Source of the DNA: Marinobacter alexandrii
Lineage (GTDB): Bacteria > Pseudomonadota > Gammaproteobacteria > Pseudomonadales > Oleiphilaceae
Length of the DNA stretch: 64,000 nucleotides
Assembly: GCF_005871205.1 (NCBI RefSeq)
Contig: NZ_SWKM01000012.1
Location: 620,001-684,000, forward strand
Direction of reading: 5' to 3'
Each line of letters starts with the position of its first letter. Position 1 is the first letter of the stretch. A model generated the notes under the pieces. That model did no database searches and had not been told where the DNA came from. It worked only from the letters and a program-made list of their open reading frames with translations. Positions 51,863 through 59,123 of this stretch are shown here, piece after piece. The position numbers and the translations under genes are program-made.

Positions 51863-53170
51863 ATGGGTCTATACGTATTCCGCCTCCCAGATATTGGTGA
51901 AGGCACCGCCGAAGCAGAGATCGTTGAGTGGCACGTCAAGGTTGGAGATGCGATTGAGGAAGATCAAACCTTGGTCGACGTGATGACCGACAAAGCAACG
52001 GTAGATATCACTTCTCCCATCAATGGTGTAGTGACGGCCATCCATGGAAACATTGGCGACCAGGCGGCGGTGGGGGCTGCTTTGGTCGAATTGGAGGTAG
52101 AAGGTCCGGGTAACGTTGATGCGTCTGCCTCGAAAGTGGAAGAGACTCCCAAAGCTCCCGCGAGTCAGGAGCCTGTTCGCAAAAATGAAGACAGTTCTGA
52201 GCAAAAGCCTGATTCCGGAGAGCCCGTCGCGCTAAAGGCCGCGAGAGAAAAGCCGGAAAGGCCAAGCTATCGTTACCCCTTGCGTGACCCTGGTGACGAA
52301 CCTCTGGCCGCCCCAGCTACGCGTAAACGGGCGTACGAGTTGGGCATCCCTCTTCAGTTCGTTCCCGGCACAGGCCCGGGTGGACGTATCACTCCGGAGG
52401 ATCTGGATGCATACGTTGAACAGGGTGGTAGTGTCGGTTCAGCTAATTCGGCACGCGTTGCGCGCACTACGGTTAATGAACAGAAGATTATCGGCCTTCG
52501 CAGGAAAATTGCAGAGAAGATGCAGGATGCCAAGCAACGTATCCCGCACTTTGGCTTTGTTGAGTCTTTTGATCTCACTGAGTTGGAGAATCTACGAAAG
52601 GCACTGAATGCTGAACGCGAGAAAGGCGTTCCCAAGTTGACGCTATTGCCATTTTTTATGCAGGCCGTGGCAAAGTTGCAAGTTGAGTTCCCTGAAATAA
52701 ACGCTCGGTTCGACGATGATGCAGGTGTTCTGCATAAATACGATGGCGTCCATATCGGCATAGCTGCGCAGACTCCGCAAGGACTGATGGTTCCGGTTGT
52801 CAGGCACGTTGAGTCGCTTGATATCTGGGAGTGCGCCAGAGAGTTGAGTCGCGTGACGGAGGCAGCGCGTCAGGGAACTGCGCGGCGGGAGGAACTCACC
52901 GGTTCGACCATTACTCTGACCAGCCTCGGAGTTCTGGGTGGTATTTCCGCGACGCCGATCATTAATTCGCCTGAAGTGGCGATCATCGGGCCGAACAAGC
53001 TTGAGGAACGTGCGGTCGTACGTGATGGTCAATGTGTTGTGCGGACGATGATGAATGTCTCGTCGTCTTTTGATCACCGTATTATCGATGGGCATGACGC
53101 GGCGAGCTTTATCCAGCGACTCAAACGATTGATTGAGAGACCCACTCTGATTTTCTTGGAGCGACCATGA
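51863..53170 (+). CDS. bkdB: Branched-chain 2-oxoacid dehydrogenase E2, dihydrolipoyl transacylase
   Basis: A 435-residue E2. The single lipoyl domain has lipoylated Lys44 in DVMTDKATVDI. A charged flexible linker (about 95-145) follows, then the peripheral subunit-binding domain (TRKRAYELGIPLQFVPGTGPGG) and the catalytic domain ending SSFDHRIIDGHDAASF with the HxxxDG motif. ATG 51863 follows GGAGGAAAG; a longer frame overlaps bkdA2 and is rejected. The stop overlaps the E3 start (ATGA). Transfers isobutyryl, isovaleryl or 2-methylbutyryl groups to CoA. Confidence 0.95.
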   Translation: MGLYVFRLPDIGEGTAEAEIVEWHVKVGDAIEEDQTLVDVMTDKATVDITSPINGVVTAIHGNIGDQAAVGAALVELEVEGPGNVDASASKVEETPKAPASQEPVRKNEDSSEQKPDSGEPVALKAAREKPERPSYRYPLRDPGDEPLAAPATRKRAYELGIPLQFVPGTGPGGRITPEDLDAYVEQGGSVGSANSARVARTTVNEQKIIGLRRKIAEKMQDAKQRIPHFGFVESFDLTELENLRKALNAEREKGVPKLTLLPFFMQAVAKLQVEFPEINARFDDDAGVLHKYDGVHIGIAAQTPQGLMVPVVRHVESLDIWECARELSRVTEAARQGTARREELTGSTITLTSLGVLGGISATPIINSPEVAIIGPNKLEERAVVRDGQCVVRTMMNVSSSFDHRIIDGHDAASFIQRLKRLIERPTLIFLERP

Positions 53171-54552
53171 GCGAAGTCATCAAAACAAAAGTGTTGGTTG
53201 TTGGCGGCGGGCCAGGCGGTTATGTTGCAGCTATTCGCTGCGGTCAGCTGGGCCTGGATACGGTACTTGTTGAAGGAGATCAACTGGGGGGGACATGCCT
53301 GATACGTGGGTGTATCCCCTCCAAGGCGATGATCCACGCTGCCAGTGAATTTTCCTCGATGGTTGAAACCGCCAGGAAACCACAGTTTGGTATCTCTCTA
53401 ACCTCTCCCCCTGAGCTCGATCTTGCAGGAACTGTTGCCTGGAAAGACTCTATTGTTAATCGGCTTAATACAGGGGTGGGCGCACTTCTCAAACGAGCAA
53501 AGGTTAAGGTGATCGAGGGGTGGGGACGCTTTTCCGACGCGAAGACCTGCCAGGTAGAAACCTCCGACGGTACTGTCACCATCCAGAGTGAGCACGTGAT
53601 TCTGGCGACGGGCTCGGCACCGGTTGAGTTACCGTTCTTACCTATGGGTGGAAAGGTCATCAGCTCTGCTGAGGCATTGTCACTTGCTGAGTTGCCCCGA
53701 AAACTGGTTGTCGTCGGTGCAGGCTATATTGGACTGGAGCTGGGAATTGCCTACGCGAAGCTCGGAAGCGATGTGACCGTTGTCGAGTCTACCGATCGGA
53801 TTCTGCCGCTTTATGACAAGCAACTTGTTGAACCTGTCCGGCAATGGCTTGAGAAGCACGGTGTGAAGCTTCACCTCAATGCCTGTGCTAAAGGCGAGCG
53901 TGATGACGGTCTTGCCGTTGAGTTAGACGATGGAAGTGAAGTCGTTCTGCCAGCTGATAACATCCTGGTAACGGTAGGGCGTAAACCCCTGACTGAAGGC
54001 TGGGGGATGGAAAATATGGTTCTGGAGATGGACGGGCGTTTTGTAAAAGTGGATGAGCAGTGTGCTACTTCCACCAAAAATGTCTGGGCAATTGGCGATC
54101 TGGTTGGGGAACCGATGCTTGCTCATAAAGCGTCTGCCCAGGGCGAGGTCGTAGCTGAGATAATTGCTGGGAAAAAACGTCGATTCGATCCTGTCGCGAT
54201 TCCGGCCGTGTGTTTTACCGAACCGGAGATCGTGAGTGTCGGCGTCGACGCTGGAGCACCTAACACAACCACGGGCGTGTTCCCAATGGCGGCCAGTGGC
54301 CGGGCTCTGTCAATGAATGCGGGTGATTCTGGCGGATTTGTAAGAGTAGTCGCGCATTCAGGGACCCATCGAATTCTTGGGGTTCAAGCCGTTGGGGCTC
54401 ACATATCCGAGTTGACCGCGGCTTTTACTACGGCTATCGAAATGGGGGCCACCGTTGGCGATATAGAAAGCATTATCCAGGCACACCCAACCATGGGGGA
54501 AATGTTTCAAGAAGCATCTCTGAAGGTTTTGGGGCATGCGATTCATGCTTGA
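53167..54552 (+). CDS. lpdV: Dihydrolipoyl dehydrogenase of the branched-chain complex
   Basis: A 461-residue flavoprotein disulphide reductase with FAD motif GGGPGGY, redox pair in GGTCLIRGCIPSKA, NAD-binding GAGYIGLELG, FAD contact AIGDLVGEPMLAHKA, and the catalytic C-terminal AHPTMGE (His-Pro with partner Glu region). The RGCIPSK variant is common in E3 of branched-chain complexes. Coupled to bkdB by a four-base overlap and last in the operon. Reoxidises the lipoyl arm and produces NADH. Confidence 0.95.
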   Translation: MSEVIKTKVLVVGGGPGGYVAAIRCGQLGLDTVLVEGDQLGGTCLIRGCIPSKAMIHAASEFSSMVETARKPQFGISLTSPPELDLAGTVAWKDSIVNRLNTGVGALLKRAKVKVIEGWGRFSDAKTCQVETSDGTVTIQSEHVILATGSAPVELPFLPMGGKVISSAEALSLAELPRKLVVVGAGYIGLELGIAYAKLGSDVTVVESTDRILPLYDKQLVEPVRQWLEKHGVKLHLNACAKGERDDGLAVELDDGSEVVLPADNILVTVGRKPLTEGWGMENMVLEMDGRFVKVDEQCATSTKNVWAIGDLVGEPMLAHKASAQGEVVAEIIAGKKRRFDPVAIPAVCFTEPEIVSVGVDAGAPNTTTGVFPMAASGRALSMNAGDSGGFVRVVAHSGTHRILGVQAVGAHISELTAAFTTAIEMGATVGDIESIIQAHPTMGEMFQEASLKVLGHAIHA

Positions 54553-54562
54553 TGATTCGCGG

Positions 54563-54605
54563 TGACCTGAAACCACGGCTTAAGGTTTGCGCTACGCTCA
54601 GGTCA
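54563..54605 (+). terminator. Weak terminator-like stem after lpdV
   Basis: TGACCTGA and TCAGGTCA make a perfect eight-pair stem with a 27-base loop, 11 bases past the lpdV stop, followed by a TTTT stretch slightly downstream. Large loop and distant T-run keep confidence low. Confidence 0.3.
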
Positions 54606-54722
54606 TCGAAGTTTTCATCTCACGAGCGATTTTCAGCGAGTTGGTTGATAACATTCAGGTAGTCATCCTGATACTGGAACTGGTCGGTGTAGTTGCAGTA
54701 AAGACAAGCCTTGAGAGAAAGT

Positions 54723-56126
54723 ATGTTTCTAGAAGCTGAAATAAAGCTACGGATTAGTTCGGAGACTGCGAGCGCAATAAAAGAACACCCTCTGCTTAAA
54801 CAGCGCCAGATTGAAGGCTGGCGTTCCGGCATTATCTACAATCAGTATTTTGATACTCCGGATAAGCAGTTAGCCTCAGAAGGCGTAGCCTTGCGTATGC
54901 GCCGCGACGGGGACCAGTATATCCAGACGTTGAAGTACAACGCCGACGGTCTTGCCGGAATGTCTGTCCGACAAGAGTGGGACTGGTACCTCAAGTCGCC
55001 TGATCTTGATATCAGCCTACTCGATAGCAGTTGCTGGCCAAAGAATCTGAAAAACCTGGATAAGTCGCGGCTCGCTCCTATATTTCGTACAGACTTCAAG
55101 AGAACGAGATCTCTTATACGCTGGCAGCGAGACCGTGAAAATATCGAGGTGGAAGCAGCGATTGATGAGGGCTCCATCGAAACTGCAGAAGGCTCTGAAC
55201 TGATTTGTGAACTTGAGCTAGAGGTCAGAAAGGGGCCAGACGTTGCGATATTTGAGTTGGCGCAGAGCCTGGCAAAAGATACACCGCTCATGCCTTGTGA
55301 TTTGAGTAAGTCTGAGCGGGGATACCGATTGTTGGCTCCGACTGCTCCGTCAGATGATCGAGAGCTGCCTAAGTGGCCTGGCACAGTGAAAGTCCGAACG
55401 GTCATGAGGGATATCGGCCAGGTCCTGCTAGCCGATATCGTGTCCCTTTCCGAGCATTTTCACGCGTCGCGTGATCGGCTCAGTTTCCATAGGCTGCATC
55501 GCAAACTCGGGATGTTGCACCAGTACTTTCAGATTTTCCGTTGCAACATACCCAAAACGGTTAGAAAGGAGCTGTTTGAGCACACGGACGCTTTCTTTGA
55601 TGATCACCAGGTGGATGTATCTGTCAGCCTGAATGAGAGTGATCGCTATGACCACGCCGAGGCAATTTTCAGCGGCTGGATCGAGAGCAATCGGTGGGGG
55701 CAGCTCTTGATTGGTTTTGGAAGGTGGCTTCACAGTGAGCTTTCCGGGTCTGTGCCACCTCACGCAGCTCGTGAGGATATGTCTGATCACGTCGTGATGA
55801 GCTGGCTAAAAAACGAAATTGGTCGGACTGAGGGCATGGTTACGAAGCCCCTTGACAGCTGTTCGACCAAAGAAGCGTTAATGAAAAACGAAATGCCGCC
55901 GCGCCTACTTTTCCAGCGACTGTTCTTTATTTTTGGAAGTTTTTGGTCATTTCTCGATATTGATCGTCCTTCGTCGCTTATGCGAGAGCTTGAGGAAGTG
56001 TTGTCTAGTAATAATCGGGTTCCTCTGGGGGGCGAGAGGGAGCAAGAACTTTTAGACCGGTCCCTGAGAGAGCTGCAAGTATGGGATCGGCAACTCGCGA
56101 GCAAAATTCACCAATATGTCTTCTGA
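54723..56126 (+). CDS. CYTH-domain protein, inorganic triphosphatase type, with C-terminal helical (CHAD-like) extension
   Basis: A 467-residue protein beginning MFLEAEIKLRIS, with the ExExK motif (Glu4, Glu6, Lys8) that defines CYTH tunnel triphosphatases. Further conserved strands are RSGIIYNQYFDTPDKQL, GVALRMRRDG, LKYNADGLAG, and EVEAAIDEGSI with ELELEVRKG. From about 215 onward it is helical and His/Arg-rich, in the position of the CHAD domain of YgiF-like proteins but divergent. The ATG follows GAGAGAAAGT. Hydrolysis of inorganic triphosphate or binding of polyphosphate is expected. Its relation to neighbours is unclear. Confidence 0.82.
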   Translation: MFLEAEIKLRISSETASAIKEHPLLKQRQIEGWRSGIIYNQYFDTPDKQLASEGVALRMRRDGDQYIQTLKYNADGLAGMSVRQEWDWYLKSPDLDISLLDSSCWPKNLKNLDKSRLAPIFRTDFKRTRSLIRWQRDRENIEVEAAIDEGSIETAEGSELICELELEVRKGPDVAIFELAQSLAKDTPLMPCDLSKSERGYRLLAPTAPSDDRELPKWPGTVKVRTVMRDIGQVLLADIVSLSEHFHASRDRLSFHRLHRKLGMLHQYFQIFRCNIPKTVRKELFEHTDAFFDDHQVDVSVSLNESDRYDHAEAIFSGWIESNRWGQLLIGFGRWLHSELSGSVPPHAAREDMSDHVVMSWLKNEIGRTEGMVTKPLDSCSTKEALMKNEMPPRLLFQRLFFIFGSFWSFLDIDRPSSLMRELEEVLSSNNRVPLGGEREQELLDRSLRELQVWDRQLASKIHQYVF

Positions 56127-56174
56127 TCAGAAAGACTATAAAAGACAAGACCATCGTTTGACTGGGAGAGACTG

Positions 56175-56873
56175 ATGACCGATAAACCCTCAATTCTTAT
56201 CACCGGCGGAGCACAGCGCCTGGGATTACATTGCGCCCGAAGGTTTGTCGAAGACGGACATCACGTCATCATTACATGTCGGCGCATGCGTGATGAATGG
56301 GCCCAAACGCCACTGAAGGGTATAGACGTTATTCAGGCCGATTTTTCGACCATTGGCGGCATCGAAGACTTCATTGCGGAACTCAAGTCGAGAAACGTCA
56401 CGCTCAGGGCAGTCATCCATAATGCCTCGCTCTGGTTGGGCGAAGACGGCGGTCATGAATCGTTTCAGACTATGTTCATGATTCACATGCAGGCACCCTA
56501 CATGATCAATATGGCCTGTAAGGGCCTTTTTGAGGCAGACGCTCCCGCCGATATCATTCATCTCACTGATTATGTCGCCCAACACGGTAGCGCCAAGCAT
56601 GTTGCTTATGCCGCGACAAAAGCGGGTCTGGAGAATCTCACACAGTCATTCGCCCGACAGTTTGCGCCAGACATAAAGGTTAACTCCGTGGCGCCTTTTC
56701 TGATCATGTTCAATGAGGGTGACTCAGAGGAATACAAAGCCAAAGCGCTTACCAAGTCGGCGCTCCATATTGAGCCAGGGCCTGAAGTCGTTTATCAGTC
56801 TGTTCGATACCTGATGGATAACATTTATGTGACTGGGGAGTGTTTGAAGTTGGACGGCGGACGACATTTATAG
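56175..56873 (+). CDS. folM: Dihydromonapterin reductase-like SDR
   Basis: A 232-residue SDR of the FolM subgroup: ITGGAQRLGLHCARRF cofactor loop, arginine-rich TCRRMRDEW after strand 2 (NADP preference), VIHNASLWLGE, catalytic YAATKAG, and C-terminal TGECLKLDGGRHL. FolM reduces dihydromonapterin to tetrahydromonapterin, the cofactor of phenylalanine hydroxylase in Pseudomonas, and can act as an alternative dihydrofolate reductase. It follows the CYTH gene by about 48 bases and shares the pterin pathway with folE at 47633. Confidence 0.85.
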   Translation: MTDKPSILITGGAQRLGLHCARRFVEDGHHVIITCRRMRDEWAQTPLKGIDVIQADFSTIGGIEDFIAELKSRNVTLRAVIHNASLWLGEDGGHESFQTMFMIHMQAPYMINMACKGLFEADAPADIIHLTDYVAQHGSAKHVAYAATKAGLENLTQSFARQFAPDIKVNSVAPFLIMFNEGDSEEYKAKALTKSALHIEPGPEVVYQSVRYLMDNIYVTGECLKLDGGRHL

Positions 56874-57067
56874 GCTAGGAGTGATTACTATATAGGGTTG
56901 AGTCCACTTGCACTCAGGTAATGACGTCGCTGCTCCAACTTGGACTCTCCTTTGCTCTAAGTCTATGCCTAGGCCTTTGCTTCTACTAAGGTGTCCGAAT
57001 ATGACTCGGTAGCGGTTGTATTAAATACCGGGGCAAGTCGTTCGACCAACATTTCGGTAGCTCTTAG

Positions 57068-57361
57068 CTATCGTTCGATGAACCAATCCAGATAATTCAT
57101 AACTGCCCGAAACCCCTTGGGCGTCTGAATCAGGTCCAGTGGCACCCCTTTCAGCGCCAAATTGTAGTCCCGCATCCAATGCGCGAGGTTCTCCCGATCA
57201 TTTCCAATCAATATGATCAGTCTTGTTCTCAATTGATGTAGTAATTCCCGAACCTCAGGCTCTGAAAAACTGTTGCAGAGGTGAAGATCATCCAGCTCAT
57301 GACGAGCCAGTCCGAGCTGGGTGGCAAACTCATCGATCGAATCATTGGTATTGCTGGCCAT
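57068..57361 (-). CDS. DUF2384-like protein (MbcA/ParS/Xre antitoxin fold), short form
   Basis: A 97-residue helical protein. The C-terminal LAHWMRDYNLALKGVPLDLIQTPKGFRAVMNYLDWF closely follows the toxin-binding-domain pattern (WLxxxNxxLxGxxPxDLLxTxxGxxxVxxxL) of antitoxins paired with RES toxins. It overlaps the end of the upstream gene by 20 bases, so both are co-translated. The N-terminal half has no clear helix-turn-helix. No toxin gene is visible next to it. It could be an orphan antitoxin-like regulator or part of a defence or plasmid-maintenance unit. Confidence 0.65.
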   Translation of the reverse strand: MASNTNDSIDEFATQLGLARHELDDLHLCNSFSEPEVRELLHQLRTRLIILIGNDRENLAHWMRDYNLALKGVPLDLIQTPKGFRAVMNYLDWFIER

Positions 57362-57734
57362 ATTTCAGAAACTCAAGGTGTTCGAAAACCTCTTTGAGAG
57401 AGGCGAGTTCGCCTGCGCGAATGAACTCTGAAGGCGATTGGCCGCTAAATGGCGGGTTGTAATTCACCGCTGCCATGTAGCCGTAGTAGTTTTGGGGGTT
57501 CTGAAATAGTTCTCGAAGTGAGACGTGGATGTTCAATAGAAAGGAAATCCTCGCGAGATGATCAATTCCCAAGGCCCCCACCAATTCGCGCGAGCTCAGT
57601 AGTTGGGGCTCCACTCTCAGAATCTGGGCCTGGCCTATCTGGTCCAGTCCCCAGTTATCGAGAATCCGGATCGCGGTTCGGAGACGTTTCTGATCTCGTT
57701 CTGTGCTCCGTTCATTGCCCGTATGGGACGCCAT
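57342..57734 (-). CDS. Xre/DUF2384-like DNA-binding protein, co-translated with the short form
   Basis: A 130-residue protein. RLRTAIRILDNWGLDQIGQAQILRV resembles the Xre helix-turn-helix of MbcA/ParS-type antitoxins. The C-terminal half (NYNPPFSGQSPSEFIRAGELASLKEVFEHLEFL) has the PxxxGxxPxxxI..G....L..V pattern of the toxin-binding domain. The start at 57734 has GAGGAG seven bases upstream; a frame extension to 57749 overlaps that site. Tandem DUF2384-like genes without a RES or other toxin are unusual. The first likely binds DNA, the second may bind a partner. Confidence 0.6.
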   Translation of the reverse strand: MASHTGNERSTERDQKRLRTAIRILDNWGLDQIGQAQILRVEPQLLSSRELVGALGIDHLARISFLLNIHVSLRELFQNPQNYYGYMAAVNYNPPFSGQSPSEFIRAGELASLKEVFEHLEFLKYGQQYQ

Positions 57735-58052
57735 CGACAATCTCCTCATACATTATTTTTCAGTTCATCAGCAAAGCTGGAAGATTTTGGGTAAACGACA
57801 TTTTCATCCCCGGAAATGACAAAAGATCTTCGCTGGTCTAATCCGGTATAATTATCAAAATATTTATATAGTCATTGGACTGATGGTGCTCTGATCATCC
57901 TTGTGTCTTGGTTGCTGTGGATTATGGGCGGTTGATCGTTTTACTTAAAGTAAGTAGTCGCTTTTCTTCCACCCTTTAAATAAATTCCAACAGAAGAGTG
58001 GGTAAGATCGAAGGTGAAACGTGTTTTACGGACAAAAAGAAAAAAACACGTT
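57735..58052. other. Intergenic region between the DUF2384-like pair and the orphan gene
   Basis: These 318 bases hold no supported gene. The region contains a 13-base palindrome TTACTTAAAGTAA (57941-57953), an AT-rich stretch near 57850-57875 that may carry the promoter of the DUF2384-like operon, and the left arm of the hairpin at 58015-58055. Confidence 0.5.
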
Positions 58053-58055
58053 TCA
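58015..58055. terminator. Long hairpin spanning the stop codon of the orphan gene
   Basis: TGAAACGTGTTTT (58015-58027) and AAAACACGTTTCA (58043-58055) are perfect thirteen-base arms with a 15-base loop. The right arm includes the stop codon of the leftward gene at 58053-58337. On that strand the transcript would carry a T-rich loop. Possible terminator, end-of-element repeat or protein-binding site. Confidence 0.6.
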
Positions 58056-58337
58056 GTCGTAAGGACAGTCCGGTGATCCCCACTCTAATCCCACAGGACC
58101 GCCGACAGCGCCCTGAAGTTTTCGATGTTTGATCCAGGCAATGGCAACCTTGTCGAGTAGCTCGCAGGGCAGCTGTATTCGCGCCCTAAGCCCATGATGC
58201 TCGCCCTCTTTTTCGATCATTAGCTCTTTGGCATCGTCCAGCTCTAGATAAACGTCTTGCGGTTCTACAGAGTCCAAAGTGAGCTCATGGTAAAGGTGAA
58301 ACATAGGCCCAGATGTGATGGAAGATTTAGTGCTCAT
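58053..58337 (-). CDS. Hypothetical protein next to the recombinase module
   Basis: A 94-residue acidic protein starting MSTKSSITSGPMFHLYHELT. The middle reads DVYLELDDAKELMIEKEGEHHGLRARIQLPCELLDKVAIAW and the end GGPVGLEWGSPDCPYD. No family was recognised. The ribosome site is weak. The gene is framed by an inverted repeat just upstream (58353-58374) and a long hairpin across its stop, and is divergent from the recombinase trio, so it could be a small regulator of the trio. The coding character is moderate, and the operator-like framing is the main support. Confidence 0.55.
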   Translation of the reverse strand: MSTKSSITSGPMFHLYHELTLDSVEPQDVYLELDDAKELMIEKEGEHHGLRARIQLPCELLDKVAIAWIKHRKLQGAVGGPVGLEWGSPDCPYD

Positions 58338-58352
58338 TGCCGCTACCCGTTA

Positions 58353-58374
58353 AATACATCATACGTGATGTATT
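58353..58374. promoter_or_regulatory. Perfect inverted repeat in the divergent region before the recombinase trio
   Basis: AATACATCA and TGATGTATT form nine-base perfect arms around TACG, only 16 bases before the start of the leftward orphan gene. Symmetry and location fit an operator controlling that gene and, divergently, the trio; a recombinase binding site is the alternative. Confidence 0.5.
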
Positions 58375-58583
58375 CCGCCGTTAATTTTCAGATGGCATCA
58401 GTTTTATCTCAAATTTTGAACGCGTGCAACTTGTCTGATCTTCTTTTTTATATTATCAGTTCTGTTTTTTTGGCATTAGATAAAACAAGTTTTACATATA
58501 TAGATGGCGGGCATTTTTTTATTTGACCTTTGCCTTTATTTCAAGGTTTCATAAGTTTGTTAAAGATTTCCGAGGAGTGCTTG

Positions 58584-59123
58584 GTGAATTGTAACGTGAA
58601 GTATGTTTCTGTCGGTGATGTTGAACTTTTTCAGCCCGTTCAAAAGATTGCTGAAGCGGTTGCTAATGTCTGCGGGGCTCGTCTCGACACGATGCAGTTG
58701 TCGAGTTATGCCGTGGAGATCGCAGTCGCTTTGTCACCCTTGGTTGGCTTCAAATCGAAAAGCGGGAAGTACCGTATTATCGGCGGCTTGCGCTCGTTCT
58801 ACCTCGTCAGGCAACTGGACGAAGCAGCAAAAGTCCCCATGGTAATTTTACCTCCTGACAGTATCCCCGACCCGAAAATCTTTGCCGCTCAGTCGGCGCT
58901 TATTGACGTCATTATGCGGGTGGTGGATCGCGAGTCAGCCTCACTCGTGGTTCCGTTGCTTTGGGGAGAACTTGAAGACAAACGGCACAGAGGGCAACTG
59001 TCACCGCGATTCGTCAGCAGGTCAGGAGTGGCAGAAGCCGTTGGCATTAACCGGCGAGACTTTTCCAAAAAACCTGCGCATTTTCGCTCTGAATTTCTGG
59101 CGCTGGGGAGGCAGGGTACATGA
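58584..59123 (+). CDS. Small protein of the recombinase trio with ParB-like N-terminal region
   Basis: A 179-residue protein starting at GTG 58584 (GAGGAG six bases upstream). A TTG at 58530 would add 18 residues without a site. The stretch KYRIIGGLRSFYLVRQLDEAAKVPMVIL resembles the ParB/sulfiredoxin fold core (xYxxIxGxRRxxAxxxxxxxxVPVxV), although the arginine pair is reduced to GLRS. The C-terminal third is basic, with RSGVAEAVGINRRDFSKK suggesting a helix-turn-helix. It may load or direct the recombinases at DNA sites. Stop overlaps the next start (ATGA). Confidence 0.6.
   Translation: MNCNVKYVSVGDVELFQPVQKIAEAVANVCGARLDTMQLSSYAVEIAVALSPLVGFKSKSGKYRIIGGLRSFYLVRQLDEAAKVPMVILPPDSIPDPKIFAAQSALIDVIMRVVDRESASLVVPLLWGELEDKRHRGQLSPRFVSRSGVAEAVGINRRDFSKKPAHFRSEFLALGRQGT

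Noticed and set aside
57941..57953. TTACTTAAAGTAA palindrome preceded by CGTTT as another copy of the 1151/12577 motif.
   Set aside because: Similarity stops after TTTTACT; spacer and right arm differ, so it is not counted as a copy.
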